The notes beneath the pieces are model-generated. The model had not been told where the DNA came from and ran no database searches. It saw only the letters and a list, made by a program, of their open reading frames with translations. The position numbers and the translations under genes were made by a program. DNA of 64,000 nt from contig NZ_QEOL01000024.1 in the NCBI RefSeq assembly GCF_003096715.1, positions 62,001-126,000 on the forward strand. The letters run 5' to 3'. This document shows positions 1 to 8,111 of this stretch, piece after piece (within the stretch, counting starts at the first letter, position 1; each line of letters opens with the position of its first letter). Source of the stretch: Paraburkholderia silvatlantica (GTDB lineage: Bacteria > Pseudomonadota > Gammaproteobacteria > Burkholderiales > Burkholderiaceae).

Positions 1-412
1 GCAAGCCCCATTGCTCCTTGCACAGGCCCTGCGGATAGGCGCGCGGTTCGAGCGGCACGTCGATGAGCGCGCCGTCCACGCCATACGACCAGCCGTGATA
101 CGGGCACGTGAACGCGCGCGTGTTGCCGCAATCGGCGTGGCTCACGCGCATCGAGCGATGGCGGCACTGGTTGAGGAAGGCCTTGATCGAGCCGTCCTTC
201 TGGCGCACCACGACGATGGGGTCTTCGCCCATGTAGGTATTGAAAAAGTCGCCGGCTTTCGGTATTTGACTGACGTGAGCGAGAAAGAGCCAGCAGCGGC
301 CGAAAATACGCTCGAGTTCGAGCGCGTAGATGTCGGGGTCGGTATAGATCGACGACGTGACGCGGCCATTCTGCGCGTCGACGAGTGCATCGATGTCGAT
401 GATTGCGGACAT
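1..412 (-). CDS. hcaE: Rieske ring-hydroxylating dioxygenase alpha subunit, C-terminally cut by window edge
   Basis: This is the N-terminal 137 residues of a large-subunit aromatic dioxygenase; the rest lies left of the window. The Rieske [2Fe-2S] motif is complete: C83-x-H85, then C103-x2-H106, ending in the CPYHGW signature. The start at 412 is set by a GGAGGAG ribosome site about 7 nt upstream. The gene is divergent from an hcaR-like LysR regulator, so the probable role is initial dihydroxylation of 3-phenylpropionate/cinnamate, feeding the downstream mhp operon. The family assignment is firm. The hca assignment rests on context, because the catalytic domain is not visible. Confidence 0.85.
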   Translation of the reverse strand, partial: MSAIIDIDALVDAQNGRVTSSIYTDPDIYALELERIFGRCWLFLAHVSQIPKAGDFFNTYMGEDPIVVVRQKDGSIKAFLNQCRHRSMRVSHADCGNTRAFTCPYHGWSYGVDGALIDVPLEPRAYPQGLCKEQWGL

Positions 413-536
413 GCGAGTCTCCTCCGTGGGAGCATTCCCCTTTTGGCGGAGAACGCAGACGGATGATCGTTGCTCGCTTTGCCGTTGTGAAATATTTTGT
501 TTGTTGCCACTAAGACTTCGAAACGATAATTCGAGC

Positions 537-1415
537 ATGGAACTGAGACACCTGCGCTACTTCATTGCCGTTGCCGACGAGCTGAGCTTCACGCGCGCGG
601 CGCAGCGCCTGCATACGGCGCAGCCATCGCTGAGCCAGCAGATCCGCAATCTCGAAGACGAAGTGGGCACGCCGCTCTTCGAGCGCACGCGCCGCAAGGT
701 GGAATTGACCGACGCCGGCAAGGTGTTCCTCGCCGAGGCGCGCCTCGTGGTGGCCCAGGCCGATCGCGCGGTGGCGCGTGCACGCCAGGTGGGGCAGGGG
801 CGCGCGACGGTGACGATCGGCTTCGTGCCTGCCGCGGAGATCCGGGTTTTCCCGATGATCTTGCCGCGTTTGCGTTTGCGCTTTCCCGAGGTGAATGTCG
901 AGTTGCGCAGCCTGCCGACGGCCGAGCAGGAAGAGGCGCTGCTGCGCGGCGATATCGACGTGGCGTTCATGCGCCGGCCCGTCGTCTCGCCTGAATTGCG
1001 CAGCGAAGTCGTGCTCACCGAGCCGCTCGTGGTGGTGCTGCCGGGCACTCATCCGCTCGCGAAGCAAAAGCGCATCGCACCGGCGCAACTGAGCGGCGAG
1101 CCGTTCATCAGCACGCATCCGCAGTTCTCGGGGCAGGTGCACAGCGTCGTCGAGGCGTATTGCGAGGCGCACGGCATTCAGCGCAAGGTGGCGCAGGTCG
1201 CGACCAATATTCTGCTCAATCTGAATCTGGTGGGGATGGGGCTCGGCTACGCGCTCCTGCCCGCGTATGTCTCGTCGCTCACGAGCAGGGCGATCTGCAC
1301 GCGCGCGCTCGAAGGCGAGCCGCCCACCATCGACTTGCTGATGGTGTCGCGCAAAGAGCCGCATTCAGCGGAGCTCGAAGCGTTGTTCGAACTCGTGCGC
1401 GAGAGCGAGGCTTAA
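537..1415 (+). CDS. hcaR: LysR-type activator of phenylpropionate dioxygenase genes
   Basis: A 292-residue LysR regulator. The winged HTH occupies about residues 1-60 (MELRHLRYF start, LHTAQPSLSQQI recognition helix), followed by a periplasmic-binding-like effector domain. It resembles E. coli HcaR along its whole length as I remember that sequence, including TIGFVPAAE, LVVVLPGTHPLA and QVATNILLNLNLVGMGLG. The open frame extends upstream to 357, but similarity and HTH position put the start at the ATG at 537. It is divergent from the dioxygenase gene and presumably activates it with phenylpropionate or cinnamate as inducer. Its stop overlaps the mhpR stop tail to tail. Confidence 0.88.
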   Translation: MELRHLRYFIAVADELSFTRAAQRLHTAQPSLSQQIRNLEDEVGTPLFERTRRKVELTDAGKVFLAEARLVVAQADRAVARARQVGQGRATVTIGFVPAAEIRVFPMILPRLRLRFPEVNVELRSLPTAEQEEALLRGDIDVAFMRRPVVSPELRSEVVLTEPLVVVLPGTHPLAKQKRIAPAQLSGEPFISTHPQFSGQVHSVVEAYCEAHGIQRKVAQVATNILLNLNLVGMGLGYALLPAYVSSLTSRAICTRALEGEPPTIDLLMVSRKEPHSAELEALFELVRESEA

Positions 1416-2215
1416 CGCTTGGTGTTTTCCTCCTGCGCCTCCAGCGCCGCCACCATTTCCTGCGCGGCGCGCTGCAACTCGGGCACGAAGCGGCGCACCG
1501 CCTCCGCCGGATGGATGGCCTGCTCCAGGTAGATCACGTTCAGGCTCGCGAGCACGCGCCCGTGGGCCTCGATGGCCGTTGCGAGCGCACCGATCTTGCG
1601 CTGGTCCGCCCAGTCGCCGTGGTTCGAGCCGAAGCCGTCTGCGCGGGTCTGGCGCACGAGATTGCGGATATAGGCCTTGTCGCCAGCCAGCTTTTGCTGC
1701 TGCTCGCCACCCGCCCCCGCGCGCAATAGTTCGAGGATGTCTTCGCGCTCCGCCTCGGGGCACATCGCGAAGTACACGCGGCCGGCCGCCGTGAGCAGGA
1801 TCGGCAGGCGGCGGCCCACCATCGCGCGGTGAAACGAAAGCGGGCTGAAGCGGTGCGTGGTCTCGCGTATCACCATGGAGTCGCCATCGGGCGTCGTGAG
1901 GTCCGATGGCCATACGGTGCGCTGGAGCATTTGCGCCATGATCGGCGGCGCGATGGTCGCGATCAGCTCGTCGTCGGTGAAGCCTTCGCTCAGGCCGCGC
2001 ACGTTCATCGTCAGACGAAAGCTGTCGTCGGAAGCGCTGCGGCGCACGAACTTCTCCTCGACCAGGGTTTCCAGCAGGCGCCTCACGGTCGTGCGGTGCA
2101 GACCCGTCGCCTCGCTCAGCTGCTGGCTCGTGGCGCGCCCGTTCTCCATGGCGTTGAGCGCCTGGAGCACCTGCAGGCCGCGCGCCAGCCCCCGCACGTT
2201 TGCATACTTCGTCAT
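1412..2215 (-). CDS. mhpR: IclR-family activator of the mhp operon
   Basis: A 267-residue IclR-family regulator: N-terminal winged HTH (about residues 5-65, with the block LHRTTVRRLLETL) and a C-terminal effector domain (MVIRETTHRFSPLSFHRAM, VGRRLPIL). These blocks match E. coli MhpR closely. The frame runs open to 2308, but the ATG at 2215 fits homologues (MTKYANVRGLARGLQ). The gene is divergent from mhpA. A perfect 17-bp palindrome lies 25 bp before its start and is well placed to serve both mhpA activation and autoregulation. Effector specificity for 3-hydroxyphenylpropionate-type compounds is inferred from the family. Confidence 0.9.
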   Translation of the reverse strand: MTKYANVRGLARGLQVLQALNAMENGRATSQQLSEATGLHRTTVRRLLETLVEEKFVRRSASDDSFRLTMNVRGLSEGFTDDELIATIAPPIMAQMLQRTVWPSDLTTPDGDSMVIRETTHRFSPLSFHRAMVGRRLPILLTAAGRVYFAMCPEAEREDILELLRAGAGGEQQQKLAGDKAYIRNLVRQTRADGFGSNHGDWADQRKIGALATAIEAHGRVLASLNVIYLEQAIHPAEAVRRFVPELQRAAQEMVAALEAQEENTKR

Positions 2216-2239
2216 CAAAAACGCCTTAAAAATCAACTG

Positions 2240-2256
2240 TGTGCATTCTATGCACA
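2240..2256. promoter_or_regulatory. Predicted MhpR operator
   Basis: TGTGCATTCTATGCACA is a perfect 7-3-7 inverted repeat in the mhpR-mhpA intergenic region, with the GTGCA-N7-TGCAC core in its arms. Its centre (2248) is about 58 bp upstream of the start site expected from the promoter at 2271-2299. That is the position where MhpR activates the E. coli mhp promoter, as I recall it. Binding itself is inferred. Confidence 0.75.
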
Positions 2257-2270
2257 TTTCTCTAAAAATG

Positions 2271-2299
2271 TTGAGCGCGCATCGGGCGGAACCTAGACT
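2271..2299 (+). promoter_or_regulatory. Predicted sigma70 promoter of the mhp operon
   Basis: A -35 box TTGAGC (2271-2276) and a -10 box TAGACT (2294-2299) are separated by exactly 17 bp. Transcription would start near 2306, leaving a leader of about 100 nt before mhpA. The boxes are imperfect, as expected of an activator-dependent promoter. Confidence 0.6.
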
Positions 2300-2407
2300 C
2301 GCTTCCATTCACCGGACTGTGACAAAACGTCCAACCGGGTGATCCGTTTTCAGGCACCCCCTGTCAGCATCCGCAGCGGCTCCCTAAGCCGCGCGAGAAG
2401 GAGACAC

Positions 2408-4258
2408 ATGAACACCCCCCTCGCCCAGGTGGCGGATATCGTCCGCCCTCGCCAGATTGCCACCGACGTCGCCATCATCGGCGCGGGTCCGGTCGGCCTC
2501 ATGATCGCCAACATTCTCGGCCTGCAGGGCGTGCGCGTCACGCTCGTCGAGAAGCTCGACCAGATCATCGACTATCCGCGCGCCATTGGTCTGGATGACG
2601 AAGCATTGCGGGTGTTTCAGTCGATCGGCCTTGCCGATGCGCTGCTGCCGCACACCACGCCCGACCACTGGATGCGTTTCGTCACGAAAGACGGCCATTG
2701 TTTCGCGTCGATCGAGCCGCGCACCGACGAATTCGGCTGGCCGCGCCGCAATGCCTTCATTCAGCCGCTCGCCGACCGCGTGCTGTATGAAGGGCTCGCG
2801 CGCTTCGAGCATGTGGACGTGCTGTTCGGCCACACGGTCGACGCATTCGAGCAGGACACGCAGGGCGTGACGATCGACGTGAGCGACGTGAACGGCGAGC
2901 GCCGCACGATCCGCGCAGCGTACCTGGTGGGCGCGGACGGCGGCAACAGCTTCGTGCGCCGCGCGCTGAACGTGCCGTTCGAAGGCCGCACGAAGCCGAA
3001 TCAATGGATCGTGGTGGACGTGCGCAACGACCCCATCGGCTCGCCGCATATTTATATGCATTGCGATCATCAGCGCCCGTATGTGTCGGCTGCGCTGCCG
3101 CACGGTATTCGCCGCTTCGAATTCATGGTGATGCCGGGCGAAACGGAGGAAGAACTCTCGAAGCCCGGGAACATGGCCGCGCTCATCCGCAAGGTGGTGG
3201 CGGACCCCGACAAGGTCGACTACATCCGCAAGCGTGTGTACACGCACAACGCGCGCCTCGCCGAAACGTTCCGCGTGGACCGCGTGCTGCTCGCGGGCGA
3301 CGCCGCGCACATCATGCCCGTGTGGCAGGGCCAGGGCTACAACAGCGGCATTCGCGACGCGAACAACCTGGGCTGGAAGCTCGCGATGGTCGCGAAGGGC
3401 GAGGCCGACGGCCGCCTGCTCGACAGCTATACCGTGGAGCGCCGCGCGCACGCGCGCTCGATGATCCACCTCTCCGAAGTGGCGGGCGATATTTTCGCGC
3501 CCACCACGCGCCTTGGCGCGCGCTTTCGCGACACGTTCGTGCGTTACATGAACGTGTTTCCCTCGGTCAAGCGTTACTTCGTGGAAATGCGCTTCAAGCC
3601 GATGCCGCGCTATGAAGCGGGCGTCGTGCTGCTGCCGCCGCCGCAAAAGACGGGCGGCTGGTTTGCCAGCCTGCTGGAACGCTCCGGCAACTCCGCGCCG
3701 GGCCGCCTGCTCGGCCTGATGAGCCAGAAGCGCGACTCGCTGATCGGCCGCCTCGCGTACGGCCGCGATCCGCTCGCCGCCTCGCCCGTGGGCCGCATGT
3801 TCATCCAGCCGCGCGTGCGGCTTGCCGATGGCCGCGTGGTGCGCCTCGACGACGCGATCGGCAACGGCTTCGCGGTACTGGCCTGGGGCGCGGACCCGAC
3901 CTTCGGCCTCACGCCGCAAGCCCGCGCGCTGTGGGAGCGCCTTGGTGCGCGCTTCGTCTTCGCGAAGCCCGACGTGCAGCTCGAATACGCCGACGACGTG
4001 CCCGAGGGCGTGCTCGCGCTCGGCGACGTGCAGGGCCGCCTGAAGGAGTGGTTCAGCCGCCTGCCCGAATCCGTCGTGCTGCTGCGCCCGGACCGCTTCG
4101 TCGCGGGCGTGTGCACGCCGCAACAGGTATCGGACGCGATCGTCGAACTCGCGGGCAAGCTCGGCATGACCGAAGCCGCCTTGCATGGGGCGAGCGCCGC
4201 TGCCCCGCAAAACCGTCCCGTGCGCGGCGTGGCCGTTGCGCGTACCGCAGGAGCCTGA
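2408..4258 (+). CDS. mhpA: 3-(3-hydroxyphenyl)propionate hydroxylase
   Basis: A 616-residue FAD monooxygenase that uses NAD(P)H and O2 to convert 3-(3-hydroxyphenyl)propionate to the 2,3-dihydroxy compound (likewise hydroxycinnamate). Visible signatures are the N-terminal dinucleotide fold (VAIIGAGPVGL), the middle DG-type motif (GADGGNSFVRR) and the late FAD motif (GDAAHIMPVWQGQGYNSG). The ATG at 2408 has an AAGGAGA site just upstream and fits the family. The protein is roughly 60 residues longer than the E. coli enzyme, mostly at the C-terminus. It is the first gene of the operon; mhpB starts 2 nt after its stop. Confidence 0.93.
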   Translation: MNTPLAQVADIVRPRQIATDVAIIGAGPVGLMIANILGLQGVRVTLVEKLDQIIDYPRAIGLDDEALRVFQSIGLADALLPHTTPDHWMRFVTKDGHCFASIEPRTDEFGWPRRNAFIQPLADRVLYEGLARFEHVDVLFGHTVDAFEQDTQGVTIDVSDVNGERRTIRAAYLVGADGGNSFVRRALNVPFEGRTKPNQWIVVDVRNDPIGSPHIYMHCDHQRPYVSAALPHGIRRFEFMVMPGETEEELSKPGNMAALIRKVVADPDKVDYIRKRVYTHNARLAETFRVDRVLLAGDAAHIMPVWQGQGYNSGIRDANNLGWKLAMVAKGEADGRLLDSYTVERRAHARSMIHLSEVAGDIFAPTTRLGARFRDTFVRYMNVFPSVKRYFVEMRFKPMPRYEAGVVLLPPPQKTGGWFASLLERSGNSAPGRLLGLMSQKRDSLIGRLAYGRDPLAASPVGRMFIQPRVRLADGRVVRLDDAIGNGFAVLAWGADPTFGLTPQARALWERLGARFVFAKPDVQLEYADDVPEGVLALGDVQGRLKEWFSRLPESVVLLRPDRFVAGVCTPQQVSDAIVELAGKLGMTEAALHGASAAAPQNRPVRGVAVARTAGA

Positions 4259-4260
4259 GC

Positions 4261-5205
4261 ATGCCGATTCACCTCGAATGTCTGTCGCATACGCCATTGC
4301 ATGGCTATTTCGATCCGCGGCCTGACGTGGTGGCGGAAGTCGAACGTATAGGCCGCGCCGCGCGCGAACGCGTGGAGGCTTTCAACCCCGACGTGATCGT
4401 CGCGTTCGCACCCGACCACTTCAACGGCTTCTTCTATGACGTGATGCCGCCGTTCTGCATCGGCGCGCGCGCGGAAGCGATCGGCGACTTCAAGAGCCTG
4501 GCCGGCACGCTGCCGGTTCCTGAAGCACTTGCGCACAGGCTCGCCGAAAACGTGCTCGACACCGATATCGACGTGGCGCTTTCGTACCGCATGCAGGTCG
4601 ATCACGGCTGCGCGCAGGCGCTGGAAGTGCTCACGGGCGGTCTCGACCGTTACCCGGTGATTCCGGTGTTCATCAATTCCGTGGCGCCGCCCATGGCGAC
4701 GCTGCGCCGCGCGCGTCTGCTCGGCGATGCCATCGGGCGCTTCTTCTCGCGCAGCGGCAAGCGCGTGCTCGTGGTGGGTTCGGGCGGTATTTCGCATGAG
4801 CCGCCGGTGCCGGAACTGGCCGGCGCGGCGCCCGAAGTGGCCGAACGCCTGATCGCGGGCCGCAACCCCACGCCCGATTCGCGCGCCGCGCGCCAGGCGC
4901 GCACCGTGGCCGCGGCGAAGTCGTTCACCGCGGGCGACAGTCCGTTGCATCCGCTCAATCCCGAATGGGACCGCGCGTTCCTCGCGCGCCTTGCGTCGGG
5001 CGAGCTGACTTCCGTGGACGGTATGACGAACGCGGCCATCACGCGCGACGGCGGCAAATCGGCCCACGAAATCCGCACATGGGTGGCGGCGTTCGGCGCG
5101 TTGGCTGCTTACGGCCCGTATTGCGCTTCGCTCGATTACTACCGCGAAATTCCCGAGTGGATTGCGGGTTTCGCCGCCATGCACGCCACGCCCGACGCGG
5201 CTTGA
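4261..5205 (+). CDS. mhpB: 2,3-dihydroxyphenylpropionate 1,2-dioxygenase (extradiol)
   Basis: A 314-residue class III extradiol dioxygenase, the same length as E. coli MhpB. It cleaves the catechol ring of 2,3-dihydroxyphenylpropionate (or the cinnamate analogue) in the meta position using Fe(II). Conserved blocks include APDHFNGFFYDVMPPFC, MQVDHGCAQ, GSGGISHEPPVPEL and HEIRTWVAAFGA. The start follows the mhpA stop by 2 nt, so translational coupling is likely. Confidence 0.95.
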   Translation: MPIHLECLSHTPLHGYFDPRPDVVAEVERIGRAARERVEAFNPDVIVAFAPDHFNGFFYDVMPPFCIGARAEAIGDFKSLAGTLPVPEALAHRLAENVLDTDIDVALSYRMQVDHGCAQALEVLTGGLDRYPVIPVFINSVAPPMATLRRARLLGDAIGRFFSRSGKRVLVVGSGGISHEPPVPELAGAAPEVAERLIAGRNPTPDSRAARQARTVAAAKSFTAGDSPLHPLNPEWDRAFLARLASGELTSVDGMTNAAITRDGGKSAHEIRTWVAAFGALAAYGPYCASLDYYREIPEWIAGFAAMHATPDAA

Positions 5206-5234
5206 TAGAACAGTACGGACTCCGGAGAATCCAC

Positions 5235-6023
5235 ATGTCAGATCCAAAACTCGTCGCGGCGCTGGCCGCGCGCCTGCGCGAAGCCGAAGCGTCGCGCAAC
5301 GTGATCGAACCGGTGCGCGGCGAGATCGCTATTGACGATATCGCCACCGCTTACGCCGTTCAGCAAGCCAACGTCGATCTGCGCGTGGCGAAGGGCGAGC
5401 GCATCGTGGGCCGCAAGATCGGTCTCACGTCGCTTGCGGTGCAAAAGCAGCTGGGCGTCGACCAGCCCGACTTCGGCGCGCTGTTCGCCTCGATGGCCTG
5501 CGGCGACAGCGAGGCGATTGTGCTCTCGCAACTGATCCAGCCGAAGGTGGAAGCGGAAATCGCGCTCGTGCTGGAGCACGACCTCACGTTCGAAAAGCAC
5601 ACCTTCGTCGATATCCTGCGCGCGAGCGCCTATGCGCTCGCGGCGATCGAAGTGGTCGACAGCCGCATCCGGAACTGGGACATCCGCTTCGTCGACACCG
5701 TGGCCGACAACGCGTCGAGCGCGCGCTTCGTGGTGGGCAGCCGCCCGGTGCCGTTCTCGCAGATCGACTTGACCGCCTGCGCGATGGAACTCTCGCGTGA
5801 CGGCGAAGTGCTCTCGCGCGGCAACGGCGCCGCTTGCCTCGGCAACCCGCTCAACGCCGCCGTGTGGCTTGCAGACCGCATGGTGCGGCTCGGCACGCCG
5901 CTGCGTGCGGGCGACGTGGTGCTCACGGGTGCGCTCGGGCCCATGGTCGCCGTGAAGGAACCCGGCACGTACACCGCGCAGATCGAAGGCCTCGGCAGCG
6001 TTCGCGCGACTTTTTCCGCCTGA
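5235..6023 (+). CDS. mhpD: 2-keto-4-pentenoate hydratase
   Basis: A 262-residue member of the hydratase/decarboxylase branch of the FAH-like family. It adds water to 2-hydroxypenta-2,4-dienoate, giving 4-hydroxy-2-oxovalerate. Recognisable blocks are VGRKIGLTS, KVEAEIALVLE with its metal-binding acidic residues, and GNPLNAAVWLA near the C-terminus. The ATG at 5235 follows a CCGGAGAA site. It lies 29 nt after mhpB and 13 nt before mhpF. In E. coli the MhpC hydrolase gene stands at this position; here it has moved to the end of the operon. Confidence 0.93.
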   Translation: MSDPKLVAALAARLREAEASRNVIEPVRGEIAIDDIATAYAVQQANVDLRVAKGERIVGRKIGLTSLAVQKQLGVDQPDFGALFASMACGDSEAIVLSQLIQPKVEAEIALVLEHDLTFEKHTFVDILRASAYALAAIEVVDSRIRNWDIRFVDTVADNASSARFVVGSRPVPFSQIDLTACAMELSRDGEVLSRGNGAACLGNPLNAAVWLADRMVRLGTPLRAGDVVLTGALGPMVAVKEPGTYTAQIEGLGSVRATFSA

Positions 6024-6036
6024 CACAGGAATTCAT

Positions 6037-6987
6037 ATGGCTTCCGAAAAACTCAAGGCCGCGATCATCGGCTCCGGCAACATAGGCACGGATCTGATGA
6101 TCAAGATCATGCGCAACAGCAAGCATCTGGAAATGGCGGCGATGGTCGGCATCGACCCGAATTCCGATGGCCTCGCGCGCGCCGCGCGCCTCGGCGTCGC
6201 GACCACGCACGAAGGCGTGGTTGGTCTCACGCGCCTGCCCGTGTTCAACGATATCGACTTCGTGTTCGATGCGACTTCCGCTGGCGCTCACGTGAAGAAC
6301 GATGCGCTGCTGCGCACGTTCAAGCCGTCGATCCGCGTGATCGACCTCACGCCCGCCGCGATCGGTCCGTACTGCGTGCCGGTCGTGAACCTCGACGCCC
6401 ACATCCAGGCGCCTAACGTCAACATGGTGACGTGCGGCGGCCAGGCCACCATACCGATGGTCGCGGCTGTGTCGCGCGTCGCGAAGGTCCACTACGCGGA
6501 AATCGTCGCGTCGATCAGCAGCAAGTCGGCAGGTCCGGGCACGCGCGCCAACATCGACGAGTTCACCGAAACGACTTCGAAGGCCATCGAAGTGGTGGGC
6601 GGCGCGGCGAAAGGCAAAGCCATCATCGTGCTGAATCCGGCTGAGCCGCCGGTCATGATGCGCGACACGGTGTATACGCTTTCTGAGGCGGCCGACCGCG
6701 TGAAGGTCGAGCAGTCCATCGAAGAGATGGTCGCGAAGGTGCACGCCTACGTGCCGGGCTATCGCCTGAAGCAAAAGGTGCAGTTCGACGAGATTCCGGC
6801 CAGTGCCCCCCAGAATATCCCGGGCCTCGGCAAGTTCAGCGGCCTGAAGACCTCGGTGTTCCTCGAAGTGGAAGGCGCCGCGCACTATCTGCCCGCTTAC
6901 GCAGGCAATCTCGACATCATGACTTCCGCTGCGCTCGCCACCGCCGAACGCATGGCGCAGACGCTTCTGAGCGTGCAGGGAGCTTAA
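6037..6987 (+). CDS. mhpF: Acetaldehyde dehydrogenase (acylating)
   Basis: A 316-residue enzyme that converts acetaldehyde, NAD+ and CoA to acetyl-CoA. An N-terminal Rossmann motif (IIGSGNIGTDLM) is followed by the active-site Cys133 in VTCGGQAT, the signature of the MhpF/DmpF/BphJ family. It normally forms a channelling complex with the aldolase encoded by the next gene, mhpE, which starts 4 nt downstream; the pairing is conserved here. Confidence 0.95.
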   Translation: MASEKLKAAIIGSGNIGTDLMIKIMRNSKHLEMAAMVGIDPNSDGLARAARLGVATTHEGVVGLTRLPVFNDIDFVFDATSAGAHVKNDALLRTFKPSIRVIDLTPAAIGPYCVPVVNLDAHIQAPNVNMVTCGGQATIPMVAAVSRVAKVHYAEIVASISSKSAGPGTRANIDEFTETTSKAIEVVGGAAKGKAIIVLNPAEPPVMMRDTVYTLSEAADRVKVEQSIEEMVAKVHAYVPGYRLKQKVQFDEIPASAPQNIPGLGKFSGLKTSVFLEVEGAAHYLPAYAGNLDIMTSAALATAERMAQTLLSVQGA

Positions 6988-6991
6988 GACC

Positions 6992-8017
6992 ATGAGCAAG
7001 AAACTCTACATTTCCGACGTGACGCTGCGCGACGGCAGCCACGCCATCCGCCACCAATACTCGATCCAGAACGTGCAGGACATCGCCCGTGCGCTGGACA
7101 AGGCAAAAGTCGACAGCATCGAGGTCGCTCACGGCGACGGCCTGCAGGGCTCGAGCTTCAACTACGGCTTCGGCGCGCACAGCGACCTCGAATGGATCGA
7201 AGCCGTGGCCGACGTGGTTACGCATGCGCAGATCGCCACGCTGCTCCTGCCCGGCATCGGCACGATTCACGACCTGAAGGCCGCGTACAACGCCGGCGCA
7301 CGTGTGGTGCGTATCGCCACGCATTGCACCGAAGCCGACATTTCGAAGCAGCACATCGAATACGCACGCGAACTGGGCATGGACACGGTGGGCTTCCTGA
7401 TGATGAGCCACATGACCACGCCGGAAAATCTCGCCATCGAAGCGAAGAAGATGGAAAGCTACGGCGCGACCTGCATTTATGTGGTCGATTCGGGCGGCGC
7501 ACTGACGATGAACGACGTGCGCGACCGCTTCCGTGCCGTCAAACAGGTGCTCAAGCCCGAAACGCAAACGGGCATGCACGCGCACCACAATCTCTCGCTG
7601 GGCGTGGCGAATTCGATCGTGGCGGTGGAAGAAGGGTGCGACCGCATCGATGCGTCGCTCGCGGGCATGGGTGCGGGCGCGGGCAATGCGCCGCTCGAAG
7701 TATTCATCGGCGCGGCGGAACGCATGGGCTGGAACCATGGCGCCGACCTCTACACGCTGATGGACGCCGCCGACGACATCGTGCGCCCGTTGCAGGACAG
7801 GCCGGTTCGCGTGGACCGCGAAACGCTCGCGCTCGGCTATGCGGGCGTGTACTCGAGCTTCCTGCGCCACTCGGAAGTGGCCGCGAAGAAGTACGGCCTC
7901 AAGACGGTGGACATTCTCGTCGAACTGGGCAAGCGCCGGATGGTGGGCGGCCAGGAAGACATGATCGTCGACGTGGCGCTCGATCTGAAAAAGCGCCAGC
8001 AAGCATTGCAATCCTGA
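6992..8017 (+). CDS. mhpE: 4-hydroxy-2-oxovalerate aldolase
   Basis: A 341-residue DRE-TIM metallolyase that splits 4-hydroxy-2-oxovalerate into pyruvate and acetaldehyde. The DRE-type motif is near the N-terminus (VTLRDGSHAIRHQY), with later blocks HCTEADIS, MHAHHNLSLGVANS and DASLAGMGAGAGN typical of the MhpE/DmpG family. It is the obligate partner of the acylating dehydrogenase encoded just upstream. It is followed by a strong intercistronic stem-loop. Confidence 0.96.
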   Translation: MSKKLYISDVTLRDGSHAIRHQYSIQNVQDIARALDKAKVDSIEVAHGDGLQGSSFNYGFGAHSDLEWIEAVADVVTHAQIATLLLPGIGTIHDLKAAYNAGARVVRIATHCTEADISKQHIEYARELGMDTVGFLMMSHMTTPENLAIEAKKMESYGATCIYVVDSGGALTMNDVRDRFRAVKQVLKPETQTGMHAHHNLSLGVANSIVAVEEGCDRIDASLAGMGAGAGNAPLEVFIGAAERMGWNHGADLYTLMDAADDIVRPLQDRPVRVDRETLALGYAGVYSSFLRHSEVAAKKYGLKTVDILVELGKRRMVGGQEDMIVDVALDLKKRQQALQS

Positions 8018-8024
8018 TCAAGTG

Positions 8025-8056
8025 CGCCGCGCATCGCCTTTGGGCGGTGCGCGGCG
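8025..8056 (+). other. Intercistronic stem-loop between mhpE and mhpT
   Basis: The arms CGCCGCGCATCGCC and GGCGGTGCGCGGCG pair over 14 positions (one G-U wobble) around a TTTG loop. No T-run follows. It could protect the upstream mRNA end or act as a partial terminator that lowers transporter expression; both roles are inferred. Confidence 0.6.
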
Positions 8057-8111
8057 TTGCTGCATATAGCCGCCGGAAAGAGCGGCTCGCAAATACACAT
8101 GGAGACTTTTT

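Noticed and set aside
2384..4297. A long open frame antisense to mhpA (over 600 codons)
   Set aside because: In GC-rich DNA the wobble bias keeps antisense frames open. Its translation is Arg/His/Ala-rich low-complexity and resembles no family, whereas the sense frame is a clear enzyme.
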